A DNA stretch of 56,481 nt from Jutongia hominis (GTDB taxonomy: Bacteria; Bacillota; Clostridia; Lachnospirales; Lachnospiraceae). Positions 33,436-42,141 of the stretch are shown here, piece after piece; the stretch's first letter is position 1; every line of letters starts with the position of its first letter. The position numbers were made by a program, and so were the translations under genes. The stretch lies in contig NZ_JACRSW010000033.1 of assembly GCF_014384965.1 (NCBI RefSeq), positions 1-56,481 on the forward strand, written 5' to 3'. The notes under the pieces are model-generated. The model searched no databases. It saw nothing but the letters and a program-made list of their open reading frames with translations, and was not told the origin of the DNA.

Positions 33436-34194
33436 ATGCAGGCTTCTGTAAGAATTATGGATGTTGATGTGGATATGTTGTCCAATGACATTCTTATAAG
33501 CAAAATGAATGAATACCTGATAGATGAACGATTGCAAGTGATATTGTTTGCATCAACGGAGCTGTTAAATCTGGCAGTAGAGAATGAAGAGTATCATGAG
33601 CTGATCGATAGAGCAGATCTTTTTTTGCCGGGTGAGGAAGCGTTGCTTTCGGCACATCATTCCGATGTGTTAAAAGCAGGTGATATGGTAGTGAGTTGCA
33701 AAAGCTTTGGTCTCGTTTTGGAGAACTTAAAGAAAGAAGATCGTTCTCTTTATATTGTAGCAAAGAGTGAAGAAGAAGCAGCGAACTTACAATCCTATTG
33801 TCTGCGTATGCAGCCGGAATTAAAAATCGTCGGTTCCTGCGTATATCGTGAAGAAATGGATGATGCAGCGATCGTCAATGAGATCAACAATCATATTCCC
33901 GATATGCTTCTTGTCGATTTAGAGACAGGTGTTCAGGAAAAATGGATCATGGAGCATGTATCTTTGCTGAATGCAAATTTATGCATTGCAATCGGTGGTG
34001 TTGTCAATCTGTTGACGGCACAGGAAAAAAAGATACCGCATTGGATCGAAAAATTGCATCTGGCTGGTCTATATCATAAGATAGTGAGAGAACAGACCGT
34101 AAAAAAAGATGTTCGTGCACGTATATTTCGAAAGAAAGTAGCACAGTATAATAATCAGATAGAAGAAATGAATCAAAAAGATGATAACGTATAA
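33436..34194 (+). CDS. WecG/TagA/CpsF-family glycosyltransferase
   Basis: The 252-residue protein is recognised by ILFASTELLNLAVENEEYHELIDRAD-type N-terminus, the acceptor-site region, DMLLVDLETGVQEKWIMEH (the family G.P.QE.W motif in altered form) and LCIAIGGVVNLLTAQEKKIP. TagA adds ManNAc in linkage-unit synthesis for wall teichoic acid; other members make exopolysaccharide. The usual PDG near residue 60 reads LPGEEA, so divergence at the catalytic Asp is possible. It is co-operonic with the LytR_C gene and closed by a terminator overlapping its stop. Confidence 0.75.
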   Translation: MQASVRIMDVDVDMLSNDILISKMNEYLIDERLQVILFASTELLNLAVENEEYHELIDRADLFLPGEEALLSAHHSDVLKAGDMVVSCKSFGLVLENLKKEDRSLYIVAKSEEEAANLQSYCLRMQPELKIVGSCVYREEMDDAAIVNEINNHIPDMLLVDLETGVQEKWIMEHVSLLNANLCIAIGGVVNLLTAQEKKIPHWIEKLHLAGLYHKIVREQTVKKDVRARIFRKKVAQYNNQIEEMNQKDDNV

Positions 34195-34212
34195 GGTTAT
34201 CATCTTTTTTTC
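34175..34212 (+). terminator. Terminator of the LytR_C-tagA operon
   Basis: AAAGATGATAAC pairs perfectly with GTTATCATCTTT (7-base loop) and runs into T7. It includes the tagA stop codon. Confidence 0.92.
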
Positions 34213-34235
34213 TGTTAAAAAGGAGAGGCTGAAAT

Positions 34236-35081
34236 ATGATACGTTGGTTCAAAATTCTGATAGGAACACTTTGTATGGCAATGGCTGTAAATTTTGTCTA
34301 TGAGCCGATGCATATGGTGACAGGAGGCGTGTCCGGCACAGCGATCATTATTAAAGGGCTTTCAATGAATTGGTCTGATTTTGAGATCCCGGTCTGGATG
34401 ACAAATATTTTGTTGAATATTCCTATCTTTTTATGGGGATATTTTGTACGAGGGAAAAGATATCTTCGTGTCACATTTGTTGCAAATTTGTTCTTTACAT
34501 TGTTTTTATTTTGCATTCCGGTTATTCCGATCAGACAGAAGGATTATTTTCTCGCAGCCTTATATGGCGGAATTTTAAATGGGACAGGACTCGGACTGGT
34601 CTTTTCTACCGGGTATTCCACAGGAGGAACGGATCTGCTTAGCAGCATTCTTCACAAATATATGCCACAGGTACCGATTGCACGCATTCTGTTCTGCCTG
34701 GATGCTGCCGTGATCGCAGCAGGAATTTTTACATTTGGATCTCATAGTGCAGCTTATGCGGTTTTTGCAGTCTTTTTATCAAGCAAGGTCATGGATCTGA
34801 TCTTAACAGGGGTGAGAGCCGGAAAGCAGATCTGGATTATATCGGAGGAATACCAAAAGATCGGCAGTCAGATTTTAGAAGAATTGCATCGTGGTGTAAC
34901 CAGTCTGGACGGACGTGGTGTTTACAGTAACCGGAAGAAGAATGTTCTTGTCTGTCTGGCATCAGCAAGAGAAATTGCACGAATCTTACAAATAGTAGAA
35001 AAAAATGACGATAATGCCTTTGTATTTATTCAGGATGTAAAAGAAATTATGGGGGAAGGTTTTGTGAAGATTGGTAAATGA
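34236..35081 (+). CDS. YitT-family membrane protein (DUF161/DUF2179)
   Basis: The 281-residue protein has five or six TM segments in the first 190 residues (GTLCMAMAVNFVYEPMHMVTGG, YGGILNGTGLGLVFSTGYSTGG, the YitT hallmark repeat) and a C-terminal soluble DUF2179 domain (about 200-281: ILEELHRGVTSLDGRGVYS). Members are conserved in Firmicutes with unknown role, possibly transport. The SD is AAGGAGAGG. It starts after a terminator, so it probably has its own promoter in the tight 24-base gap or is read through. Confidence 0.9.
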   Translation: MIRWFKILIGTLCMAMAVNFVYEPMHMVTGGVSGTAIIIKGLSMNWSDFEIPVWMTNILLNIPIFLWGYFVRGKRYLRVTFVANLFFTLFLFCIPVIPIRQKDYFLAALYGGILNGTGLGLVFSTGYSTGGTDLLSSILHKYMPQVPIARILFCLDAAVIAAGIFTFGSHSAAYAVFAVFLSSKVMDLILTGVRAGKQIWIISEEYQKIGSQILEELHRGVTSLDGRGVYSNRKKNVLVCLASAREIARILQIVEKNDDNAFVFIQDVKEIMGEGFVKIGK

Positions 35082-35318
35082 TATACAAACTTTGGTCAAA
35101 TCTTCCAGTATTTTTATAAATAAATTCTATGGTTTTTGGCGAATTGAACGAAAAAAAATAAATTTATACTCTTTGCACAAAAGCAGAATTATTTCTTTGT
35201 AAGATTGTGCTATGGCTAAATATCGGGCTTTAGTGTAATATATTCAATGAGCAGAACGTGATGTTTATTGCGTATTGATAGTATTATATTAAGTTAAAAT
35301 ATAGGAGGATACATAACT

Positions 35319-36431
35319 ATGGCAAGTTTATCATTAAAAAACATCAGTAAGACATATCCAAACGGTTTCCAGGCTGTTAAAAATTTCAACCTTGATATCG
35401 CAGATAAGGAATTCATCATTTTCGTAGGACCTTCAGGATGTGGTAAATCTACAACACTTCGTATGATCGCAGGTCTTGAAGAGATTACAGAAGGTGAATT
35501 ATGGATTGGCAACAACCTTGTAAATGACGTAGAACCTAAGGACAGAGATATCGCAATGGTATTCCAGAACTACGCTCTTTACCCACATATGACAGTTTAC
35601 GATAACATGGCATTTGGTCTTAAGTTAAGAAAGACACCAAAGGAGAAGATCGATCAGTTAGTACAGGAAGCTGCTAAAATTCTTGACATTGTTCCTTTAT
35701 TAGACCGTAAACCAAAGGCTTTATCAGGTGGTCAGAGACAGCGTGTAGCCATGGGACGTGCTATCGTGCGTAATCCTAAAGTATTCCTTATGGATGAACC
35801 TTTATCAAACCTTGATGCTAAGCTTCGTGTACAGATGCGTATCGAGATTTCTAAGATTCATCAGAGTTTGGAAGCTACTATCATCTACGTTACACATGAC
35901 CAGACAGAGGCACTTACGCTTGGTACACGTATCGTAGTTATGAAAGATGGTGTTATGCAGCAGGTTGCTACACCAATTGATCTTTATACAAAACCTTGCA
36001 ATATGTTCGTCGCAGGATTCATTGGTTCACCACAGATGAACTTCATTGATTGTAAAGTGGTAAAAGATGGCGATGATGTTAAACTTGAGTTCGGTTCACA
36101 CTCTATTAAACTTCCTGAAGGAAAAGCAGAGAAGATCGTAGAAGGTGGATATATTGGTAAAGATGTTGTATTAGGTATTCGTCCTGAAGATATCAAAGAT
36201 GAAGAAATCTTTGTTGCAGATGGTGGCGACAATGTTCTTGATGCAACGGTTAAGGTTTATGAAATGCTTGGTGCAGAAGTATTCTTGTACTTCACGGTAG
36301 AGGGACATGACATTACTGTTCGTGTAAATCCACGTACAACAGCACGTCCTGGCGATACAATTAAGATCGCACTTGATACAAGCAAGATTCATGTATTTGA
36401 CAAGGAAACAGAAGTTACAATTACAAACTAG
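35319..36431 (+). CDS. ugpC: Multi-sugar ABC transporter ATP-binding protein (UgpC/MsmX-like), orphan
   Basis: The 370-residue ATPase has Walker A GPSGCGKSTT (about 37-46), Q-loop QNYALYPHM, signature LSGGQRQRVAMGRA, Walker B FLMDEPLSNLD, H-loop VTHDQTEA, and a C-terminal TOBE domain. No sugar permease or binding protein is near, as typical for MsmX-type ATPases that energise many sugar importers. The SD is AGGAGG. Codon use in this gene looks unusually strong (many Ctt/Gca), in line with high expression. It ends in a strong terminator. Confidence 0.93.
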   Translation: MASLSLKNISKTYPNGFQAVKNFNLDIADKEFIIFVGPSGCGKSTTLRMIAGLEEITEGELWIGNNLVNDVEPKDRDIAMVFQNYALYPHMTVYDNMAFGLKLRKTPKEKIDQLVQEAAKILDIVPLLDRKPKALSGGQRQRVAMGRAIVRNPKVFLMDEPLSNLDAKLRVQMRIEISKIHQSLEATIIYVTHDQTEALTLGTRIVVMKDGVMQQVATPIDLYTKPCNMFVAGFIGSPQMNFIDCKVVKDGDDVKLEFGSHSIKLPEGKAEKIVEGGYIGKDVVLGIRPEDIKDEEIFVADGGDNVLDATVKVYEMLGAEVFLYFTVEGHDITVRVNPRTTARPGDTIKIALDTSKIHVFDKETEVTITN

Positions 36432-36459
36432 TCTGTAAATAAAATAATTTTGATCTTAG

Positions 36460-36502
36460 ACGGATCATCATCTTATAAAAATGAGTTGATGATCCGTTTT
36501 TT
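36460..36502 (+). terminator. Terminator of the sugar ATPase gene
   Basis: ACGGATCATCA pairs with TGATGATCCGT (11 bp) and runs into six T. Confidence 0.92.
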
Positions 36503-36575
36503 GCTCTTTGTCAAGGGTTGGGGTAAAAACGAAAAATTTTCGGTCGATTGTCACTATATATACGGGGATTCGCTG

Positions 36576-36604
36576 TTTACTTTTGTACAGTTTGATGATA
36601 ATAT
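36576..36604 (+). promoter_or_regulatory. Possible promoter of the CdaR-like regulator
   Basis: TTTACT (36576-36581), 17-base spacer, TAATAT (36599-36604). Both boxes are one or two bases off consensus. Confidence 0.4.
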
Positions 36605-36677
36605 AAATATATTATAGGTTGATATTACAGCGTACTATACAAATATGCTATGACAAATAGAAAGTTGGAGGGATAAT

Positions 36678-37766
36678 ATGATTTCAAATCAGGTGTTACA
36701 AACGACAATAGATGGCTTAAAAAGTATAACGCGAATTGATATTTGTGTTATGGACATCGAAGGAAAGGCACTTGCAACTACGATCAATAATGTTGAGGAG
36801 TATGAGGAAGCGGTCATGGCGTTTGTGGATTCTCCGGCAGATAGTCAGGTGTTACAGGGGTATCAGTTCTTTAAGGTATTTGACGATCATCAATTAGAAT
36901 ATGTCATTCTTGCAAAAGGTGATACCGATGATGTGTATATGGTTGGTAAGCTGGCAGCGTTCCAAATCCGTAATCTTTTGGTTGCATACAAAGAAAGATA
37001 TGATAAGGACAACTTTATTAAGAATCTGTTATTAGATAATCTGTTATTAGTTGATATTTATAATCGGGCAAAGAAATTGCATATTGAGACAAATGTAAAG
37101 AGAGTTGTCTTTTTGATCGAAACAAAGAATGAAAAAGATGTGAATGCCTTAGAAACGATAAAAGGACTTTTTGCGGGAAAGAAGAAGGATTTTATTACAC
37201 AGGTAGACGAGAAGAATATTATTCTTGTAAAAGAAGTTGCAGAAAATGAAGATTACGATGATATGGAAAAGACAGCCCGTGTGATTTTGGATATGCTGAA
37301 CTCAGAGGCAATGTCATTGGTTCATGTATCGTATGGCACAATGGTCAACGAGATCAAAGATGTGTCACGTTCTTACAAAGAAGCCAAGATGGCACTGGAC
37401 GTAGGAAGGATCTTTTATAGTGACCGTAATGTGATCGCATATAGCAGCCTTGGTATCGGTCGTCTGATCTATCAGCTTCCAATGCCGCTTTGCAAGATGT
37501 TTATCAAAGAAATTTTTGGAGCAAAATCACCGGATGATTTTGATGATGAAACAATTGCCACGATCAATAAATTTTTTGAAAACAGCCTGAATGTATCAGA
37601 GACTTCGCGACAGTTATACATTCATCGTAATACATTGGTATATCGACTTGACAAGCTTCAGAAGAGTACAGGATTGGATCTTCGTGTTTTTGATGATGCA
37701 ATCACATTCAAGATTGCTTTAATGGTTGTAAAATATATGAAATATATGGAAAATTTTGAATATTAA
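36678..37766 (+). CDS. CdaR/PucR-type transcriptional regulator
   Basis: The 362-residue protein ends in the PucR/CdaR HTH (about 305-360: FFENSLNVSETSRQLYIHRNTLVYRLDKLQ). The N-terminal part starts like the sugar-diacid recognition domain (MISNQVLQTTIDGLKSITRIDICVMD), the middle holds a GGDEF-like fold as usual for CdaR. The effector is unknown; being beside a sugar ATPase suggests carbohydrate signals, though the terminator separates them. A weak hairpin lies between it and ftsE. Confidence 0.87.
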   Translation: MISNQVLQTTIDGLKSITRIDICVMDIEGKALATTINNVEEYEEAVMAFVDSPADSQVLQGYQFFKVFDDHQLEYVILAKGDTDDVYMVGKLAAFQIRNLLVAYKERYDKDNFIKNLLLDNLLLVDIYNRAKKLHIETNVKRVVFLIETKNEKDVNALETIKGLFAGKKKDFITQVDEKNIILVKEVAENEDYDDMEKTARVILDMLNSEAMSLVHVSYGTMVNEIKDVSRSYKEAKMALDVGRIFYSDRNVIAYSSLGIGRLIYQLPMPLCKMFIKEIFGAKSPDDFDDETIATINKFFENSLNVSETSRQLYIHRNTLVYRLDKLQKSTGLDLRVFDDAITFKIALMVVKYMKYMENFEY

Positions 37767-37783
37767 AAATAAGATATAGGGAG

Positions 37784-37811
37784 TGGGCAGGCGCAGTGGG
37801 CTTGCCCATTT
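37784..37811 (+). terminator. Weak hairpin between the regulator and ftsE
   Basis: TGGGCAGG and CTTGCCCA form an 8-bp stem with one G-T pair, followed by TTTG only. It may attenuate read-through from the regulator gene into the fts cluster. Confidence 0.45.
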
Positions 37812-37831
37812 GTCATTAAAGGAGAAAAGGA

Positions 37832-38530
37832 ATGAATACGAAAGAAGCATTGATCACATTACAGGATGTCTCGGTAACTTATCCAACAGGAACACATGCA
37901 TTACAGCAGATTAATTTACAGGTGGGAAAAGGGGAGTTTGTATTTGTCGTAGGAAGCAGCGGTTCGGGAAAATCCACATTTATCAAAACACTGCTTGGAG
38001 AAGTAAAAGCAACACATGGAAAGATTTTTGTCGCACAAAAGCAGCTTGACCGGATCAAAAGGAAAGAACTGCCATATTATCGTCGTATATTAGGCGTAGT
38101 ATTTCAGGAGTTCCGTTTATTAAAAGATAGAAATGTATATGAAAATGTAGCTTTAGCACAGCGGGTTGTCGGTGTGAGCAAACAAAAGATTGAGAAAAAT
38201 GTCATGAATATTCTGGAACTGGTAGGACTTTCCGGCAAAGAAAAGATGCGTCCAAAGGAGCTTTCGGGAGGAGAGCAGCAAAGAGTAGCGATTGCAAGAG
38301 CAATGGTTAATCGTCCGGCTATTTTATTAGCGGATGAGCCAACCGGTAACTTAGATCCACAAAACTCCTGGGAGATCATGAAGTTGTTAGAAGAAGTTAA
38401 TCGCCTGGGAACAACGGTCATTGTTGTGACGCACAACCATGAGATTGTCAACAAAATGAAAAAGAGAGTCATCGCATTACATTCCGGCAGGATTACAAGT
38501 GATGAGATGCAGGGAGGGTATATACAGTGA
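37832..38530 (+). CDS. ftsE: Cell division ATP-binding protein FtsE
   Basis: The 232-residue ATPase has Walker A GSSGSGKSTF (about 44-53), signature LSGGEQQRVAIARAM, Walker B ILLADEPTGNLDP, H-loop VVTHNHEIV. It is the NTPase of the FtsEX complex, which activates peptidoglycan hydrolases during division or elongation. Its stop overlaps the ftsX GTG start (GTGA), which suggests translational coupling. Confidence 0.96.
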   Translation: MNTKEALITLQDVSVTYPTGTHALQQINLQVGKGEFVFVVGSSGSGKSTFIKTLLGEVKATHGKIFVAQKQLDRIKRKELPYYRRILGVVFQEFRLLKDRNVYENVALAQRVVGVSKQKIEKNVMNILELVGLSGKEKMRPKELSGGEQQRVAIARAMVNRPAILLADEPTGNLDPQNSWEIMKLLEEVNRLGTTVIVVTHNHEIVNKMKKRVIALHSGRITSDEMQGGYIQ

Positions 38531-39435
38531 GAACATTTGTCTATGGAATCAAACAGGGTGTAAAAAATATAGTACAAAACCGCTTGTTTTCTCTTGCAGC
38601 GATTGGAACGATCGCGACATGTCTTTTTCTACTGGGCATTTTTTATGCATTAGTAAGTAATTTCCAAAACATGGTTTATCATGCGGAAAGCAGCGTTGGA
38701 ATAACCGTTTTCTTTGAGGAGGGAATCTCACAAAAGCAGATTGATGCGATTGGAGATAAGATAAAAGCGTACAAGGATGTAGACAAGATCAAATTTATTT
38801 CGGCAAAAGAGGCATGGGAAAAGTTTCAAAAAGAAATGTATGGCGATGATAAAAGCGTAGCTGATACATTCAACGGTGTGAATCCCTTGGAAAACTCAGC
38901 CTCTTATGAAGTATATTTAACGGAAGTAAAAGAGCAAAATAAGATTGCACAGGAAATCGAAGGGATAGATGGTGTCCGAAAGGTCAATGGTTCACGAAGT
39001 GTTGCAAAGGGGTTGAACAGCTTTAACCTATTGGTCGCTTATGTATCTGCAACCATTATTATTTTGCTGTTACTGATCTCTGTTTTTTTGATCAGCACAG
39101 CGGTTGCATCGGGAATCCGTGTCCGCAGGGACGAAATTTCGATATTGCAATATATTGGTGCGACGGATGCATTCATTAAAATGCCATTCTGGTTTGAAGG
39201 CATATTGATTGGTTTTTGCGGAGCGATCGTTCCATTGGTGCTGTTATCCGTTCTTTATGATAAAATGATTGCATTTGTTTTGGAACATTTTTCAGCATTA
39301 TCGGAATGGCTGACCTTTGTCAGTACAGGAAAAGTCTTTCGTACACTGATACCGATGTCGCTTGCGGTTGGTGTTGGAATTGGTCTGGTCGGAAGTGCGT
39401 TGTCAGTCAGAAAGCATTTGAGAAGATCTTTATAG
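38527..39435 (+). CDS. ftsX: Cell division permease-like protein FtsX
   Basis: The 302-residue protein has TM1 near residues 18-42, an extracellular domain (about 48-165) and three C-terminal TMs (about 175-295). FLISTAVASGIRVRRDEISILQYIGATDAFIKMPF is a typical FtsX segment. It starts at GTG 38527, overlapping ftsE by 4 bases. The next gene encodes the likely extracellular hydrolase partner. Confidence 0.95.
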   Translation: MRTFVYGIKQGVKNIVQNRLFSLAAIGTIATCLFLLGIFYALVSNFQNMVYHAESSVGITVFFEEGISQKQIDAIGDKIKAYKDVDKIKFISAKEAWEKFQKEMYGDDKSVADTFNGVNPLENSASYEVYLTEVKEQNKIAQEIEGIDGVRKVNGSRSVAKGLNSFNLLVAYVSATIIILLLLISVFLISTAVASGIRVRRDEISILQYIGATDAFIKMPFWFEGILIGFCGAIVPLVLLSVLYDKMIAFVLEHFSALSEWLTFVSTGKVFRTLIPMSLAVGVGIGLVGSALSVRKHLRRSL

Positions 39436-39456
39436 GAAAGAACAGGAAGGGTACAT

Positions 39457-40812
39457 ATGAAGAAAAGATGGATTGCAATCGGTATTTGGAGCATCGGAGC
39501 TGTTCTGATCGGAACCGGTCAGTTGAATGGCTGTCTCGGACTGAACGAAGACAGAGGAATGATCAGCTATGCAGCCGGTCAGTCGCAGGCTTCAAAAACG
39601 ATTCAGAACAAGATAGAAAAAAGCAATAAAACGACGAGGTCTCTTGAGGAGGAGAAAAAAACATTAAAAAAAGAAGTAGCATCTCTGGAAAATAAAAAAA
39701 GTGATGTTGTTTCTTATATTCAGAGTTTGGATCAGAAACTGGCTGATCTTTCTACAAAAGTAGAACAAAATGAAACAAATCTTAAAAAGACAAAGAAAGA
39801 GATCCGTATTCTGAAAAAAGAAAAAAAAGCTGCTGAATCAAAGAAAGAAATACAGTATGATTCCATGCTCGAACGCATAAAATATGTATATGAAAATGGA
39901 GATCAGGGGTACTGGGAGGTGCTTTTAGGAGCAGATAGTCTTTCAGAGTTTCTAAACCGTGCGGAATATGTAAGTAAAGTCAGCAGTTATGATAGAAACT
40001 TGTTAAAAGAATATCAAAAGACCTGTGATACGATTACAACTGCTCAAAATAGGCTTGAAATCGACCTGGCGGATCTGACAACATTACGAAAGAGTTTGAA
40101 ATTGAAAAAAGATTCGATGAATACGATCATGGATAAGAAGACGGACGAACTTCAAAAATATCAGGTTTCGATCGATCAGAAAAGCAGTTCTGTGAAAAAT
40201 ACAGATAATCTGTTAGCAAAGCAGGAAGCACAGTTAGAAGCTTTGATGGCAGCACAGAGAAAGCAAAGCGAGAAAGAAGAGTCTGCACGCAAAACGGCTG
40301 AAAAGAAAGCCGCACAAAAGAGTACATCTAATGCGGCAAAAGCGACCAAAGCACCTAAGACAGCAGCGGCGAAAGCTCCGCGGACGAATACAGATAACAG
40401 CACAACAAAAGTTTCTGTAAGCGGGTTCCGCTGGCCGTTGACCGTGTCAGGAAGGATTACTTCGTATTTTGGCTACCGAACGTCACCGACAGCCGGTGCA
40501 AGTTCAAATCATAAGGGTATTGATATCTCTGTGCCGGTAGGCTCTACGGTTGTAGCTGCAAAGGCAGGTACTGTTGTTACAGCAGCATATTCTGCTTCTG
40601 CAGGAAATTATATTGCGATATCCCATGGAGATGGTGTATATACTTATTATATGCATTGTTCTTCTTTGGCGGTTTCTTCCGGTGCTAAGGTATCGCAGGG
40701 ACAAAAAATCGCATTGTCGGGAAATACAGGTGTATCTACCGGGCCGCATCTTCACTTTGCGGTTTATGCAGGTGGAACTTATGTGAATCCGCTAAGTTAT
40801 GTATCGCAATAG
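39457..40812 (+). CDS. EnvC-like secreted coiled-coil protein with LytM/M23 peptidase domain
   Basis: The 451-residue protein has a signal/anchor (about 5-25), a long coiled coil (about 45-285) rich in Lys/Glu, an Ala/Lys linker and an M23 domain (about 325-450). The zinc ligands appear intact: NHKGIDISVP, and HLHFAVY at the end. Intact ligands suggest an active endopeptidase, unlike E. coli EnvC, which only activates amidases. Its coiled coil is the likely contact to FtsX. It lies 21 bases after ftsX. Confidence 0.93.
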   Translation: MKKRWIAIGIWSIGAVLIGTGQLNGCLGLNEDRGMISYAAGQSQASKTIQNKIEKSNKTTRSLEEEKKTLKKEVASLENKKSDVVSYIQSLDQKLADLSTKVEQNETNLKKTKKEIRILKKEKKAAESKKEIQYDSMLERIKYVYENGDQGYWEVLLGADSLSEFLNRAEYVSKVSSYDRNLLKEYQKTCDTITTAQNRLEIDLADLTTLRKSLKLKKDSMNTIMDKKTDELQKYQVSIDQKSSSVKNTDNLLAKQEAQLEALMAAQRKQSEKEESARKTAEKKAAQKSTSNAAKATKAPKTAAAKAPRTNTDNSTTKVSVSGFRWPLTVSGRITSYFGYRTSPTAGASSNHKGIDISVPVGSTVVAAKAGTVVTAAYSASAGNYIAISHGDGVYTYYMHCSSLAVSSGAKVSQGQKIALSGNTGVSTGPHLHFAVYAGGTYVNPLSYVSQ

Positions 40813-40891
40813 GGGAATGGTAAAGAAAGATTTATCAGAAGAGAAGAGAGTTTTCAATAGATTCAAAAAAAGAACATATAGGAGGTCTTTT

Positions 40892-42106
40892 GTGAATAAG
40901 AAGTCATTTATAACAGGAATACTTACCGGCGTTGCCGGTTCTTTGCTAGTGGTTCTGGTGGCAGCTTTTTTGCTGGTGCAAAACGGATCATTGAATGTAA
41001 CAAGAATGCTTGGTATCTCGGATAATCATACAGCCTTGGAAAATAAAATCATGGATAAAGTTAATGTGATAGAAGGATACATTGATCAATATTTCTTAGA
41101 CAAAATAGATGAAGATAAGATGGCAGATGCAGTCTATAAAGGTGTGATCAATGGACTGAATGACACATATGCTGCTTATTATACAAGTGATGAATATAAG
41201 GATATTATGGAAAAGACGCAGGGAGCCTATTGTGGAATCGGAGCGTATGTGTCTGCTGATCAGGACAGCGGTGCGATCACAATCGTCAAACCAATGAAGG
41301 ATAGTCCATGTGAAAAAGCCGGCGCAAAAGCAGGCGATATCATTTATTCGGTGGATGGAACCGAAGTGACCGGAAAAGAGATTTCACAGGTGCAGGCTAT
41401 GTTAAAAGGAGAAAAAGGAACAAAAGTCGATATGGTGCTATTGCGTGGGCAAAAGCAGGTAAAGATTACTGTTACCAGAGATAACATTGAGGAAGACACC
41501 GTGGCATATCAGATGTTGGATAAAAAGATCGGCTATATTCAGGTATCCGGTTTTGAAGAGGTTACGGCAAAGCAGTTTGAACAGGCTGTTGACGAGCTTG
41601 AGAAGCAGGGCGAAAAAGCATTGATCATTGACCTTCGGGAAAATGGCGGCGGACTGTTAGATTCGGCTGTAAAAATGTTAGACAGAATGCTTCCACAGGG
41701 CGTTGTCGTTTATAGCAAAGACAAAAGCGGAACGAAAGAAGAATATAAAGCAACAGATGATAAAGAATTCAAAAAGCCTTTGGCAATCTTAGTCAACGGA
41801 AATTCCGCAAGTGCATCAGAAGTCTTTTCCGGTGCAATACAGGATGAGAAGAAAGGTGTATTAGTCGGTACACAGACATTTGGAAAGGGTATTGTGCAGG
41901 GAGTATTCCCGTTAGGGGATGGCTCGGCATTAAAGATGACAACAGCAAAATACTATACACCAAATGGAAGAAATATTCATGAAAAGGGACTGAATCCTGA
42001 TATCAAAGTAGAATTGTCAGAACAGATACAAAAGCTGCCGGAAAGCAATAAGAAAGTCGATAACCAGTTAAAGACAGCGTTTGATTATCTGTTAAAGCAG
42101 GAATAA
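40892..42106 (+). CDS. ctpA: C-terminal processing serine peptidase (S41, CtpA-type)
   Basis: The GTG at 40892 has AGGAGGT with a 5-base spacer and is preferred over an ATG at 40799, which lies inside the previous gene and has no SD. The 404-residue product has a signal anchor (about 5-28), a PDZ domain (about 100-185: SVDGTEVTGKEISQVQAML) and the S41 catalytic core: Ser in NGNSASASEVFSGAI (about 312) and Lys in GTQTFGKGIVQG (about 337). It cleaves C-termini of exported proteins. Position suggests a role in controlling the adjacent peptidoglycan hydrolase system. Confidence 0.93.
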   Translation: MNKKSFITGILTGVAGSLLVVLVAAFLLVQNGSLNVTRMLGISDNHTALENKIMDKVNVIEGYIDQYFLDKIDEDKMADAVYKGVINGLNDTYAAYYTSDEYKDIMEKTQGAYCGIGAYVSADQDSGAITIVKPMKDSPCEKAGAKAGDIIYSVDGTEVTGKEISQVQAMLKGEKGTKVDMVLLRGQKQVKITVTRDNIEEDTVAYQMLDKKIGYIQVSGFEEVTAKQFEQAVDELEKQGEKALIIDLRENGGGLLDSAVKMLDRMLPQGVVVYSKDKSGTKEEYKATDDKEFKKPLAILVNGNSASASEVFSGAIQDEKKGVLVGTQTFGKGIVQGVFPLGDGSALKMTTAKYYTPNGRNIHEKGLNPDIKVELSEQIQKLPESNKKVDNQLKTAFDYLLKQE

Positions 42107-42141
42107 GATGCAATAGATTTTAGAAGGGAGAAAAAGGCGTA

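Noticed and set aside
35082..35318. A catabolite (cre) site or clear promoter before the sugar ATPase
   Set aside because: I looked for a cre-like palindrome and paired boxes; TTGAAC/TATACT (35144/35165) has a 15-base spacer and no cre site is convincing.
40799..40891. N-terminal extension of CtpA from the ATG at 40799
   Set aside because: It overlaps the preceding M23 gene and lacks an SD, while GTG 40892 has AGGAGGT at ideal spacing before the signal anchor.
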